A stretch of DNA of 6,658 bases from Bacteroidetes/Chlorobi group bacterium ChocPot_Mid (GCA_003731675.1 RCNQ01000332.1:1-6658); one strand, 5' to 3'; shown: positions 1 through 6,447, counted from the first letter of the stretch. Numbers and translations are program-made. The notes: generated by a model from the sequence alone, not told the origin.

Positions 1-556
1 TCCATGGGTCGAACTTTCCGTTTTTGTTTAAATCTTCTTTTGTGTTTATCCAAAGCTGATTGACTAAATCGGGGTGATAGTAATCAATGCCAGTATCTAT
101 TATACCTATGAGGATACCTTTTCCTGTAGCTTTTTCCCAGGCGTCAATTGCAAAAATATTTTTTAAAGTCCATTGATTTTTGAATTGCGGGTCATTTGGT
201 AATGATTCAGTTTCTTCGATTCGATAAACATAGTTTGGTTCAACTGATTCGATAAATTTATTTTTTCTTAAATCATTTAAAATGTCATCATTATTAACAG
301 GGATTTCAATGATATAGTATTTCGTGAGTTCATTGAAGGCATTTTTTTGGGAATCCGACAAGATTTTATCATTTTTTTCTTTGGCAAGAATTAAATCAGG
401 AGGAATAAATTGCCTGAATTTAAGCTGTGATAAAATTCTTTCTCCAAAGATATCTTTTTCTTTGTTTTCTTTAATTTTGATTATATAACTTGCATTGTTG
501 CCTGCAAAAACATTACCGGCAAGAAGGAGAAAAAAAATTAGCATAAAGAATTTCAT
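1..556 (-). CDS. Secreted subtilisin-like serine protease (peptidase S8), N-terminal part, cut by the window edge
   Basis: I translated 185 residues from the ATG at 556; the rest lies beyond base 1. Residues 1-18 form a signal peptide (Lys, hydrophobic core, cleavage after VFA), so the protein is exported. Residues about 78-112 look like the end of an I9-type inhibitory propeptide (YYIIEIP, then IESVEPNYVYR), followed by the usual PNDPQFKNQW linker. The catalytic domain begins near residue 138 (AWEKATGKGI) and contains the aspartate motif IGIIDTGIDYYHPDL, with Asp154 as the first residue of the Asp-His-Ser triad. Residues 175-183 (DLNKNGKFD) resemble a calcium-binding loop, as is common in S8 proteases. 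The His and Ser motifs are outside the window, so activity cannot be confirmed. The start is preceded by only a weak GGA. A 106-bp gap separates it from the upstream lipoprotein gene, so it may or may not be cotranscribed. The family call is firm; the substrate is unknown. Confidence 0.93.
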   Translation of the reverse strand, partial: MKFFMLIFFLLLAGNVFAGNNASYIIKIKENKEKDIFGERILSQLKFRQFIPPDLILAKEKNDKILSDSQKNAFNELTKYYIIEIPVNNDDILNDLRKNKFIESVEPNYVYRIEETESLPNDPQFKNQWTLKNIFAIDAWEKATGKGILIGIIDTGIDYYHPDLVNQLWINTKEDLNKNGKFDPW

Positions 557-662
557 ATTAATTCCAGATTATTAATCAAATTATTGTTTATAAACTGATA
601 ATTGATTGAAATATTATTGAATGATTATATTTTTTCTCTGACTCTGATGGTTTCAAAATGAA

Positions 663-1250
663 TTAATCTTTGATGACTTTGGATTTTAAGGTTGATAAAT
701 CATAATTCTTTGGTAAACCCTGAGGAAATCTTGAGAATTTATTAGCGTTAATCCACCATGAATAATCGGGAGTATTACTGACAAATCTGTTTCTATTTGA
801 TTCGCTGACAGTAGAAGCTGTTCCAAATATCATCCATGCAGGACCTGAAAACATGAGTAGAAATCCATGACTAATTGTGGAGAGAAAACCGAGAGATGAC
901 CAAATAGCAAGTCCCATTTTTTTGTTGGATGCTATTTCAAGTTCAGCCCGGTAAATACGATTAAATGGGACATTTACCACTTTGTTGTTATTAATTACAT
1001 AAACTAAACTATCTTGAAAAGTAATGAATTCACCACCACCGATTTTTAAATCACTTTCTTTGTAATTAACTTTATAATCTTGAACAGATTTTGCTTTATC
1101 GGGTATTACTTCTAAATATAACCAGCCACCCCAAGCATGATAATCTACATCTGAAGCAGATTCGAGCCAACCACTCGGTGCTTTTGTAGAAGCACATCCA
1201 CAAAGGAATATAATTGAAATGACAACAATAAATATTTTATTTTTTGACAT
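663..1250 (-). CDS. Predicted 195-aa lipoprotein of unknown function
   Basis: The reading frame is open upstream to 1310, but I place the start at the ATG at 1250. It follows a strong GGAGGAG and begins a proper lipoprotein signal (MSKNK, hydrophobic stretch, lipobox LCGC with Cys19 as the lipidated residue). The longer frame would bury that signal behind 20 residues. Residues about 32-105 are probably a small beta-rich domain (YHAWGGWLYLEV, then ITFQDSLVYVINNNKVVNVPF). They are followed by a hydrophobic stretch at about 112-148 that could be one or two membrane-inserted helices, then a polar tail. I do not recognise a named family. The first 14 bases overlap the end of the 524-aa lipoprotein gene, which implies translational coupling. 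The segment around residues 79-125 has the same layout as residues 77-131 of that neighbour (beta strands ending in a IPLNSI/VPFNRI-like motif, then a hydrophobic segment), so the two may be related or act together at the envelope. Confidence 0.85.
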   Translation of the reverse strand: MSKNKIFIVVISIIFLCGCASTKAPSGWLESASDVDYHAWGGWLYLEVIPDKAKSVQDYKVNYKESDLKIGGGEFITFQDSLVYVINNNKVVNVPFNRIYRAELEIASNKKMGLAIWSSLGFLSTISHGFLLMFSGPAWMIFGTASTVSESNRNRFVSNTPDYSWWINANKFSRFPQGLPKNYDLSTLKSKVIKD

Positions 1251-2811
1251 AACGACTCCTCCAAAAAGCATCTTCCATAGTTGATTCGACTTGTTTGAAT
1301 TCAGGTGCAATATCTTTGAAATATTGTGAGGGATTGAGTACTAATTTCGACAGTAGCAAGGGATTTTCATCTTTCAGCCATTCATCTCTTATCCATTCGA
1401 TATAGTATCCTTTGCTTTCAAGAAAGAATTCGTAGCTGGCAGATTCGTCAGGCAATCTGTAAGAAATTTCATATTCATCACCCGGTAGAGTAACTAAAGT
1501 TTTTGAAATGTCATTTAGTTCGCTTAGAGCTTTATCGTCAATGTTATTATTTCTAATTACAAAAGATGGTTTAATCTTGATGGGATATACTGTTTTGCAA
1601 TTGTTAGCCAAAGCAATGTAGTCAATTCTCCAAAGACCTTTTGTCATTTCGAGACGAATTTTGCAGTTACCTTTAATTGATTGATTTATTTCTAATAGCT
1701 GTATGTCTGTTGATATCGGACCTAATTCAAAGAATTCACCGATATAATCCCAGGAATCGTTTTTGTTTTCAATATATACTTTAATGCCACCGAGAATTTC
1801 TTTTGAACCATAAACTGTTTTCATAAAATTCCCGTTGTCTCTTTCCATCATTGCAAAGTAATCACCAGCTGATTTACCCATATAGCTCAAAGCGTTATAG
1901 AACAAAAACGTAGTCATTAATGTTTGTTTATATGCAAGGACAAGCCCTTTTTCTCCTTCTTTCAAATCGCTGAATTGAATTTCGATGGTTTCTTTTTCAG
2001 ATAAATTATTGGAATCTGACGGACAAAATCTTTGAATAGCATCGAAGCTAATGATTTTGTCGAGTATGTCTCCTTCATTAGCTTTGGTACTGACAGGTGA
2101 AAGAATTTCATCTGATTCGAGGAATTGACCATTAGTATTGCAAAAAACCCTTGCATTTTTTGATTTTGGAACTGCAATAATATCTGCATACCTTACCACG
2201 TGTGTTTCGAGAGCTTCATTAGTCATTTTCAATTTTAAATAACCGTCTTGCGATTTAGCAAAGTAAAGGGCATCAATATCTTTTTCTTCGAGAGAAGGTG
2301 CAATAGAACCGGAAAATCCTTCAGCTTGCAGTTGCATTTCATTCCCGTTCCATGCATAAAATGTCGGGCAGGAACCAAAGCATGCTTTAGGATTCAAAAT
2401 GCAATAAATTGTCATTGCGAGGGAAGCTCCGGTAATCAAAGTCATTGATACAATTGCAGGATTGATGTTTTGTTCGTTGGTTTCCACAAGAGCAATTGAA
2501 TTTAGTGGAATTCGAAAATTACCTTTTTGTAGTAATTTTCTGTTAGCATCAAACAAAGCACCATAGCCAAAAACGACTGAATCTTTTTCATCGAAATCCC
2601 AATCCTTCATAATATAAACAGTCGCATCTTTCATATGCAGTTTGAAAATGCTTTCTTTTCCTTCAATTAGATTTTTATTTTCTTTTTTCAGACCTGTTGG
2701 GTTTTCCTCAGGTTTGAATGTGTAGCGTGTAAATCCCGGTGGTTTACTGCATCCGATGATAATGATTAGGAACACCAGGAAAATTGTCGATTTTGTATAA
2801 AAATTAATCAT
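1237..2811 (-). CDS. Large predicted lipoprotein (524 aa) of an uncharacterised FCB-group family
   Basis: Residues 1-21 are a lipoprotein signal ending in the lipobox IIGC, with Cys21 lipidated, so it should be anchored in the envelope facing the periplasm or cell surface. Residues 53-110 look like a small beta domain ending in FRIPLNSIALVE. Residues 118-138 are hydrophobic and possibly a membrane segment. Next comes CFGSCPTFYAWNG (144-156) with AEGFSGSIAPSLEEKDIDAL, a pattern I recall from uncharacterised Bacteroidota/Ignavibacteria lipoproteins and TPR proteins. Further family-like blocks are MTNEALETHVVRYADIIAV (196-214), GPISTDIQLLEI (364-375), LWRIDYIAL (393-401), SKGYYIEWIRDEW (466-478) and the C-terminal FWRSRY. 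Eight cysteines are present (21, 137, 144, 148, 224, 263, 383, 405), so disulfides or metal binding are possible. No enzymatic motif is visible. The start has no clear Shine-Dalgarno; it lies 13 bp after the ATPase stop, so readthrough from that gene is likely. The function is unknown. Confidence 0.88.
   Translation of the reverse strand: MINFYTKSTIFLVFLIIIIGCSKPPGFTRYTFKPEENPTGLKKENKNLIEGKESIFKLHMKDATVYIMKDWDFDEKDSVVFGYGALFDANRKLLQKGNFRIPLNSIALVETNEQNINPAIVSMTLITGASLAMTIYCILNPKACFGSCPTFYAWNGNEMQLQAEGFSGSIAPSLEEKDIDALYFAKSQDGYLKLKMTNEALETHVVRYADIIAVPKSKNARVFCNTNGQFLESDEILSPVSTKANEGDILDKIISFDAIQRFCPSDSNNLSEKETIEIQFSDLKEGEKGLVLAYKQTLMTTFLFYNALSYMGKSAGDYFAMMERDNGNFMKTVYGSKEILGGIKVYIENKNDSWDYIGEFFELGPISTDIQLLEINQSIKGNCKIRLEMTKGLWRIDYIALANNCKTVYPIKIKPSFVIRNNNIDDKALSELNDISKTLVTLPGDEYEISYRLPDESASYEFFLESKGYYIEWIRDEWLKDENPLLLSKLVLNPSQYFKDIAPEFKQVESTMEDAFWRSRYVKK
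1251..1266 (-). promoter_or_regulatory. Strong ribosome binding site that fixes the start of the 195-aa lipoprotein
   Basis: On the minus strand TTTTGGAGGAGTCGTT directly precedes the ATG at 1250, giving a near-consensus Shine-Dalgarno sequence. It lies inside the coding sequence of the upstream lipoprotein, where the same bases encode Phe-Trp-Arg-Ser-Arg. This decides the start against the longer open frame and supports coupled translation of the pair. Confidence 0.8.
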
Positions 2812-2824
2812 AGGATTTATTTGT

Positions 2825-4111
2825 TTAACTTAATAAGTTTTGTACATATAATTCTTCAATACCGATTTCATTTTCGAGAAAAGTTTTTATCTCATCTCTT
2901 TCGTGGGCTTTTATAATTACGGAAAAGCCGTCTGGGTCACGAGAGATGAAGTTGATATTTTCTAAGCCGGCATACTTGACAATTTCAGGATTATGAGTAG
3001 AAAGAATAATCTGCTTTGTTGCAGAAGCGTCTTTCATCATATCAATAACTTTGGAGATAAGGTAAGGATGAATCCTCCGCTCGGGCTCTTCGAAAAGGAC
3101 GATTGGTTTATCTTCAAAATACATTGCAATAATGATAGCAAGCAGGAATATAGTGCCATCAGAAAGCAGGAAACCGGGAATCAGCTTGTTGCTCGTATAT
3201 TTTTCCTTTATTACAATCTGCAGATATTTGTCCAACAAACTTTCAACATCAATTTTTTCGACAAAAGGTAAGAGATAAGTTAAAAGGTTCAGGAATTTTC
3301 TTTTTTGGTTGTCTTCGGCTAAAATTCTTTTCAGAACGATAGCGATGTTTTCACCATTTTCTTCGAGATGAGCTTTTCCTGCAACAGATGTAGCTGTTTT
3401 CGGTTGCTTTGGGTCAAAATCATAAATTGATATTTTAGAGAAATCTCTTTTCAAAGTTTCAACATGCGGCATAAAGTAAAGAGGAGTTTCGAGAAGTAAA
3501 CTTCTTTTTAGTTCACTGCTTCGTAGCAACCTTTTTTCGATGGTGAAGTCATTGAACCCAATAAAAAATAATTCTTTCAATTCCGAATGAGAGAAAGGGT
3601 GATGTGCTTTTTTGGAAAAACTGAAAGTAAATTTATCGGATTTTTTTGATATATTGAATTTACTTTTAAAAAGCGGTTCTTTCTTTTTACCTTCGTATTT
3701 AAAAAGCTCATAAATCTGTGTGAGAGAATCGCTTTTGATTTTGTACTCACTGTCGTTGTTGAATACATTTAAAATAAAGCGGTATTCAAATTCGAGTATC
3801 CGGAATTCGTAGTGAATGTTATTTTTTTCTTTTGAGAATTTGAATGGTTTGTCAGGTTCGAATATAATTGAAAAGCTGATATCGTCGCTATGAAGATTTG
3901 AATTCAGATTTTTTAAATAGCCGATTCCTCCTTGCATAGAGACAGCATTATCCAATCCTTCATTAACTATATCCCGGAAGAACTTGATGCCTTGAATACA
4001 ATTTGATTTCCCGGCGGCATTAGGTCCGATAAGGACATTGAACTTATCAAAAATAATATTAAGGTTTTTGTAGCTTTTAAAATTTTTTATTTCGATTTTT
4101 TTTATTTTCAT
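2825..4111 (-). CDS. AAA/ABC-type ATPase, OLD/RecF-like (AAA_21/AAA_15 type), without TOPRIM domain
   Basis: This is a 428-aa cytoplasmic ATPase with the full set of SMC/ABC-class motifs. The N-terminal strand MKIKKIEIKNFKSYKN is typical of RecF/OLD proteins. Walker A is GPNAAGKSN (29-37; Lys35, Ser36). The signature-like motif is LLSDGT (315-320). Walker B with catalytic glutamate is PIVLFEEPE (336-344; Glu341/Glu342). The switch histidine is in STH (371-373; His373). The middle region (about 80-310) is the variable insertion and includes IYDFDP (229-234) and HLEENGENIAIVLKRI (248-263), both usual in this group. The chain ends about 55 residues after the switch His, leaving no room for the TOPRIM nuclease of true OLD proteins. 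Such stand-alone ATPases are known from DNA repair, phage defence and toxin-like contexts, but no partner nuclease is adjacent, so the role is open. The start at 4111 has only a weak AAAAG upstream. It lies 70 bp after the slipin gene, across a hairpin. Confidence 0.92.
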   Translation of the reverse strand: MKIKKIEIKNFKSYKNLNIIFDKFNVLIGPNAAGKSNCIQGIKFFRDIVNEGLDNAVSMQGGIGYLKNLNSNLHSDDISFSIIFEPDKPFKFSKEKNNIHYEFRILEFEYRFILNVFNNDSEYKIKSDSLTQIYELFKYEGKKKEPLFKSKFNISKKSDKFTFSFSKKAHHPFSHSELKELFFIGFNDFTIEKRLLRSSELKRSLLLETPLYFMPHVETLKRDFSKISIYDFDPKQPKTATSVAGKAHLEENGENIAIVLKRILAEDNQKRKFLNLLTYLLPFVEKIDVESLLDKYLQIVIKEKYTSNKLIPGFLLSDGTIFLLAIIIAMYFEDKPIVLFEEPERRIHPYLISKVIDMMKDASATKQIILSTHNPEIVKYAGLENINFISRDPDGFSVIIKAHERDEIKTFLENEIGIEELYVQNLLS

Positions 4112-4138
4112 TGTACTTTTATCATTAGAGTATCAAAG

Positions 4139-4170
4139 ATGCAGGAACCCGAAGTGCAGGATTCCTGCAT
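4139..4170 (-). repeat. Intercistronic inverted repeat (hairpin) between slipin and ATPase genes
   Basis: A perfect 9-bp inverted repeat (ATGCAGGAA at 4139-4147, TTCCTGCAT at 4162-4170) flanks a 14-nt loop. On the minus-strand transcript the loop contains C-UUCG-G, a stabilising tetraloop. A further copy of the TCCTGCA arm (minus strand, 4161-4155) sits next to the first arm, so a shorter 5-bp hairpin with a 5-nt loop could compete. The element lies 11 bases after the slipin stop and 27 bases before the ATPase start. In the direction of transcription it is followed by CTTTGATACTC and not by a U-run, so it is not a standard intrinsic terminator. A role in partial termination, mRNA processing or 3' end protection of the nfeD-slipin message is inference. 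Confidence 0.7.
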
Positions 4171-4181
4171 AAATATTTTTC

Positions 4182-4976
4182 TTATTCCTTGTTTTCAAGT
4201 TCGTTGCTGATTTTGCTGATAATTTCTTTTGCTTTTGATTGTGCACCTTCCATAAAAGGAGTCAGCAAGTCAATAGGGACAGGGAAAACTATTGTAGAAT
4301 TCTTTTCCGTTGCAATGTCTGATAGAGTTTGAAGGAATCTTAATTGCAAGGCGATAGGGAACTCTTGAATCTGCTGAGCGGCATCTGCAAGTTTTCTTGC
4401 GGCTTGGTATTCACCGTCAGCGTTGATAACTTTAGCACGTCTTTCTCTTTCAGCTTCTGCCTGGCGAGCCATTGCTCTTTGCATTTCTATTGGCAGGTCA
4501 ATTTGCTTAACTTCCACGGAAGATACTTTGATGCCCCAGGGTTCTGTGTGGTCATCAATTATTTGTTGAAGGCGATGATTGATTTTTTCACGTTCTGCAA
4601 GTATTTCATCAAGGTCTGATTGTCCTAAGATACTTCTTAGTGTCGTTTGAGCTAATTGATTAGTAGCGAACAAATAATTTTCGACATCAACTATCGCTTT
4701 GTCAGCCTCCATTACTCTGAAATAAAGAACAGCGTTAACTTTGATAGAAACGTTGTCTTTCGTTATTACATCCTGTGGTTCGATATCCATAACAACTGTT
4801 CTCAAACTAACCCTAATCATTTTGTCAATGAAAGGGATAAGTATAATCAAGCCAGGACCTTTAACAGCAATCAATCTTCCAAGACGGAAAACCACTGCTC
4901 TTTCGTATTCACGCATTACTTTTATTGATGACATAATTATCAATAAAATGAAAACTAATATTACTAATTGTGGCAT
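4182..4976 (-). CDS. Slipin / stomatin-like SPFH (prohibitin-homology) membrane protein
   Basis: This 264-aa protein has the standard slipin layout. A short N-terminal membrane anchor (about 2-18) is followed by REYERAVVFRLGR (22-34) and GPGLIILIPFID (40-51), then the SPFH/band-7 domain through about residue 170. The domain includes RTVVMDIEPQDVITKDNV and the TTLRSILGQSDLDEIL block (111-126). An alanine/charge-rich coiled coil (AMARQAEAERERRAKVINADGE, about 168-189) would drive oligomerisation. The C-terminal hydrophobic stretch STIVFPVPIDLL (227-238) matches the region where the archaeal NfeD protease PH1510 cleaves its partner stomatin PH1511, as I recall that work. Slipins scaffold detergent-resistant membrane microdomains. 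The start is fixed by a strong AAAGGAGG 4 nt before the ATG. The gene follows the NfeD protease by 29 bp, the conserved STOPP arrangement, so cotranscription and functional partnership are very likely. Length is normal for the family. Confidence 0.96.
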   Translation of the reverse strand: MPQLVILVFILLIIMSSIKVMREYERAVVFRLGRLIAVKGPGLIILIPFIDKMIRVSLRTVVMDIEPQDVITKDNVSIKVNAVLYFRVMEADKAIVDVENYLFATNQLAQTTLRSILGQSDLDEILAEREKINHRLQQIIDDHTEPWGIKVSSVEVKQIDLPIEMQRAMARQAEAERERRAKVINADGEYQAARKLADAAQQIQEFPIALQLRFLQTLSDIATEKNSTIVFPVPIDLLTPFMEGAQSKAKEIISKISNELENKE

Positions 4977-4980
4977 AAAT

Positions 4981-4988
4981 CCTCCTTT
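4981..4988 (-). promoter_or_regulatory. Strong ribosome binding site of the slipin gene
   Basis: On the minus strand AAAGGAGG lies 4 nt upstream of the slipin ATG at 4976. The preceding nfeD gene has no comparable site, so slipin is probably translated more efficiently than its protease partner from the shared message. Confidence 0.75.
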
Positions 4989-5005
4989 GTATATAAAAAA
5001 TCAAG

Positions 5006-6292
5006 TTATTTTCTTTTTACGCTTAGCACCATATTTTTGACAGCAGAAACGATTATTTCGTCGCCTTCTTTGATGTTGTCATCAGAAGTTGCATTCCAGA
5101 TTTCACCGTGAACTCTGACTTTTCCTTTGAATTTTGCATCGAAATCGGTCAAAGCGACACCAATTTCACTGATTAATCCTTCTTTTCCGCTTGCATCTTT
5201 TTTGCTTTGAGCTTTTATTCCAAGTGCGGCAATAAATATAAAGAATAAAGCTGTCAGAATTACTACTGTTATTATTAAGCTCATAGATATACTCACAAAT
5301 TCTAATTCGGATTCGGGTTCGATTAACATTAATGAACCAAGTAAAATGCTGATAACCCCGCCAATAGTCAGCATACCATAACTTGGGACTTTGATTTCAA
5401 GGAGAAACAAAACAACAGCAAGAAGAATAAGAGCTAAACCTGCATAGTTGACAGGCATCATCTGCAATGAGTAAGCGGCAAGAATTATGGAAATACCTCC
5501 TATCACTCCAGGGAATATGGAGCCGGGATTGTATAGTTCGAAAAATATTCCGTAGATACCAAGCATTAGCAGAAGATATGCTATATTAGGGTCACTTATT
5601 AGTGCAAGAAGTTTCATCCTCCAGCTTTGTTCGTAGTTTTCAATTTCAACGTTATTTGTATTGATTGTGAAAGTAGTTGATTGAAGCTCGACACTTAATC
5701 CGTTAATTGCAGTCAGTAAAGAATCAATATTAGGGCAAATGAAATCAATAGCTCCACTGTCAAGAGCTTCGTTTTCAGTTGCGCTGATACTTTTTCTTAC
5801 AGTTAATTCTGCCCATTCGACATTTCTGTTTCTTTTTTTTGCTATGGTTCGCATAAAAGCTGAAGCATCGTTTGTGATTTTGTCGGTCATTGCAGAGTTA
5901 GTATCACTTTGCCCGCCTAATCCCACAGGGTGAGCCGCTCCTATGTTTGTACCCGGAGCCATTACAGCAACGTTTGCGGCGAGTGTAATAAATACTCCGG
6001 CAGAACCTGCTCTTGCACCAGCTGGAGCGACATAAACCACAACAGGTACTTCAGAAGAAAGCAAATTGCTGACAATACCTCTTGTAGATTCAAGTAAACC
6101 TCCGGGTGTGTTTAACTTGATGATGAGGGCTTCTGCTTGTTGCTCTTCGGAATATTTAATTGCTGAATGTATATATTCTGCAGTAGCAGGACCGATACCA
6201 CTATTGATATCAATCATGATTACCTTGTTTTTTGCAAATGATACACTTGCAAAAATCAGCAGAAAAAGTATTGTATTTATGATTGATTTCAT
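5006..6292 (-). CDS. nfeD: Long-form NfeD (NfeD1b-type) membrane-bound ClpP-class serine protease
   Basis: This 428-aa protein has the three-part long-NfeD structure. A signal peptide (1-20, cleavage after SFA) leads into a ClpP/crotonase-fold protease domain (about 22-200). This carries KLNTPGG (59-65), the GARAGSAGV motif with nucleophile Ser97, the GTNIGAAHPVG block (114-124) and the probable general base Lys138 in TDKITNDA. That is the Ser-Lys dyad known for PH1510. About five membrane segments follow (roughly 233-252, 258-279, 283-302, 305-324, 332-358), and then a soluble OB-fold NfeD domain (about 369-428; EGLISEIGVALTDFDAKFKGKVRVHGEIW). The protease domain should face the periplasm, where it would cleave the partner slipin. 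All key residues are intact and the length matches the family (about 430-450 aa). The gene is first in the minus-strand cluster, and its start has no clear Shine-Dalgarno. The start is supported by the signal peptide. The symbol follows family usage; no characterised bacterial orthologue is claimed. Confidence 0.96.
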   Translation of the reverse strand: MKSIINTILFLLIFASVSFAKNKVIMIDINSGIGPATAEYIHSAIKYSEEQQAEALIIKLNTPGGLLESTRGIVSNLLSSEVPVVVYVAPAGARAGSAGVFITLAANVAVMAPGTNIGAAHPVGLGGQSDTNSAMTDKITNDASAFMRTIAKKRNRNVEWAELTVRKSISATENEALDSGAIDFICPNIDSLLTAINGLSVELQSTTFTINTNNVEIENYEQSWRMKLLALISDPNIAYLLLMLGIYGIFFELYNPGSIFPGVIGGISIILAAYSLQMMPVNYAGLALILLAVVLFLLEIKVPSYGMLTIGGVISILLGSLMLIEPESELEFVSISMSLIITVVILTALFFIFIAALGIKAQSKKDASGKEGLISEIGVALTDFDAKFKGKVRVHGEIWNATSDDNIKEGDEIIVSAVKNMVLSVKRK

Positions 6293-6447
6293 TTAACTGT
6301 ATTCTTTGAAAATTATAATTACAAAATACAATATATATATTTTTTCTTGATTTAAAAAGATTAAAAATAATTTATTTTCATAAAACTAAATGATTTGTTA
6401 TTTTATTTTGTTCGAAATCTCATTTTTTACAAATTATTGGAGGATGT
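6293..6447. promoter_or_regulatory. Divergent AT-rich intergenic region (promoters for nfeD operon and acyl-CoA synthetase)
   Basis: These 155 bp separate two outward-facing genes, so both promoters must lie here. The region is almost entirely A/T, with a 12-bp alternating palindrome AATATATATATT at 6330-6341 and a TATAAT that reads on both strands within AATTATAATT (6311-6320). On the minus strand TAATTTTC in the same area is one base off the Bacteroidota TAnnTTTG -7 element, but I find no well-spaced -33 TTG partner. In such AT-rich sequence these matches are weak evidence, so I do not assign exact promoter positions. Confidence 0.5.
6439..6443 (+). promoter_or_regulatory. Ribosome binding site of the acyl-CoA synthetase gene
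   Basis: GGAGG lies 4 nt upstream of the ATG at 6448. A second ATG at 6444 overlaps it but runs into a TGA after four codons, so 6448 is the start. Confidence 0.75.

Noticed and set aside
557..662. Possible promoter or terminator in the gap between the 195-aa lipoprotein and the subtilisin-like protease.
   Set aside because: I see only AT-rich sequence without a convincing hairpin plus T-run and without a TAnnTTTG/TTG pair, so no specific element can be supported.
1251..1310. N-terminal extension of the 195-aa lipoprotein to an ATG at 1310.
   Set aside because: It overlaps conserved coding sequence of the upstream gene and has no good ribosome binding site. It would also place 20 residues before a complete lipoprotein signal that has its own strong Shine-Dalgarno.
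2411..2427. Plus-strand GTCATTGCGAGGGAAGC, which resembles a widespread dispersed repeat whose translation often gives HCE-x-S.
   Set aside because: It lies within the hydrophobic segment (residues about 129-134) of the 524-aa lipoprotein, where the encoded residues fit the protein's layout. No inverted partner or second copy is visible in the window, so chance similarity is more likely than an inserted repeat.
2248..2448. Plus-strand open frame of 66 codons.
   Set aside because: It is antisense to the well-supported 524-aa lipoprotein. It has no ribosome binding site, and the translation shows no recognisable domain. The same reasoning removes the other plus-strand frames at 2993-3271, 4344-4619, 4656-4928, 4741-5040, 5739-5933 and 6066-6296.
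2825..4111. Reading the ATPase and its neighbours as a new antiphage defence system.
   Set aside because: No nuclease, toxin, reverse transcriptase or other effector is adjacent, and the surrounding genes are housekeeping-type membrane or envelope genes. The family membership alone does not justify the claim.
4139..4190. Intrinsic terminator on the plus strand (hairpin followed by AAATATTTTTC).
   Set aside because: No plus-strand gene ends nearby; both flanking genes are on the minus strand, where the hairpin has no U-run after it.
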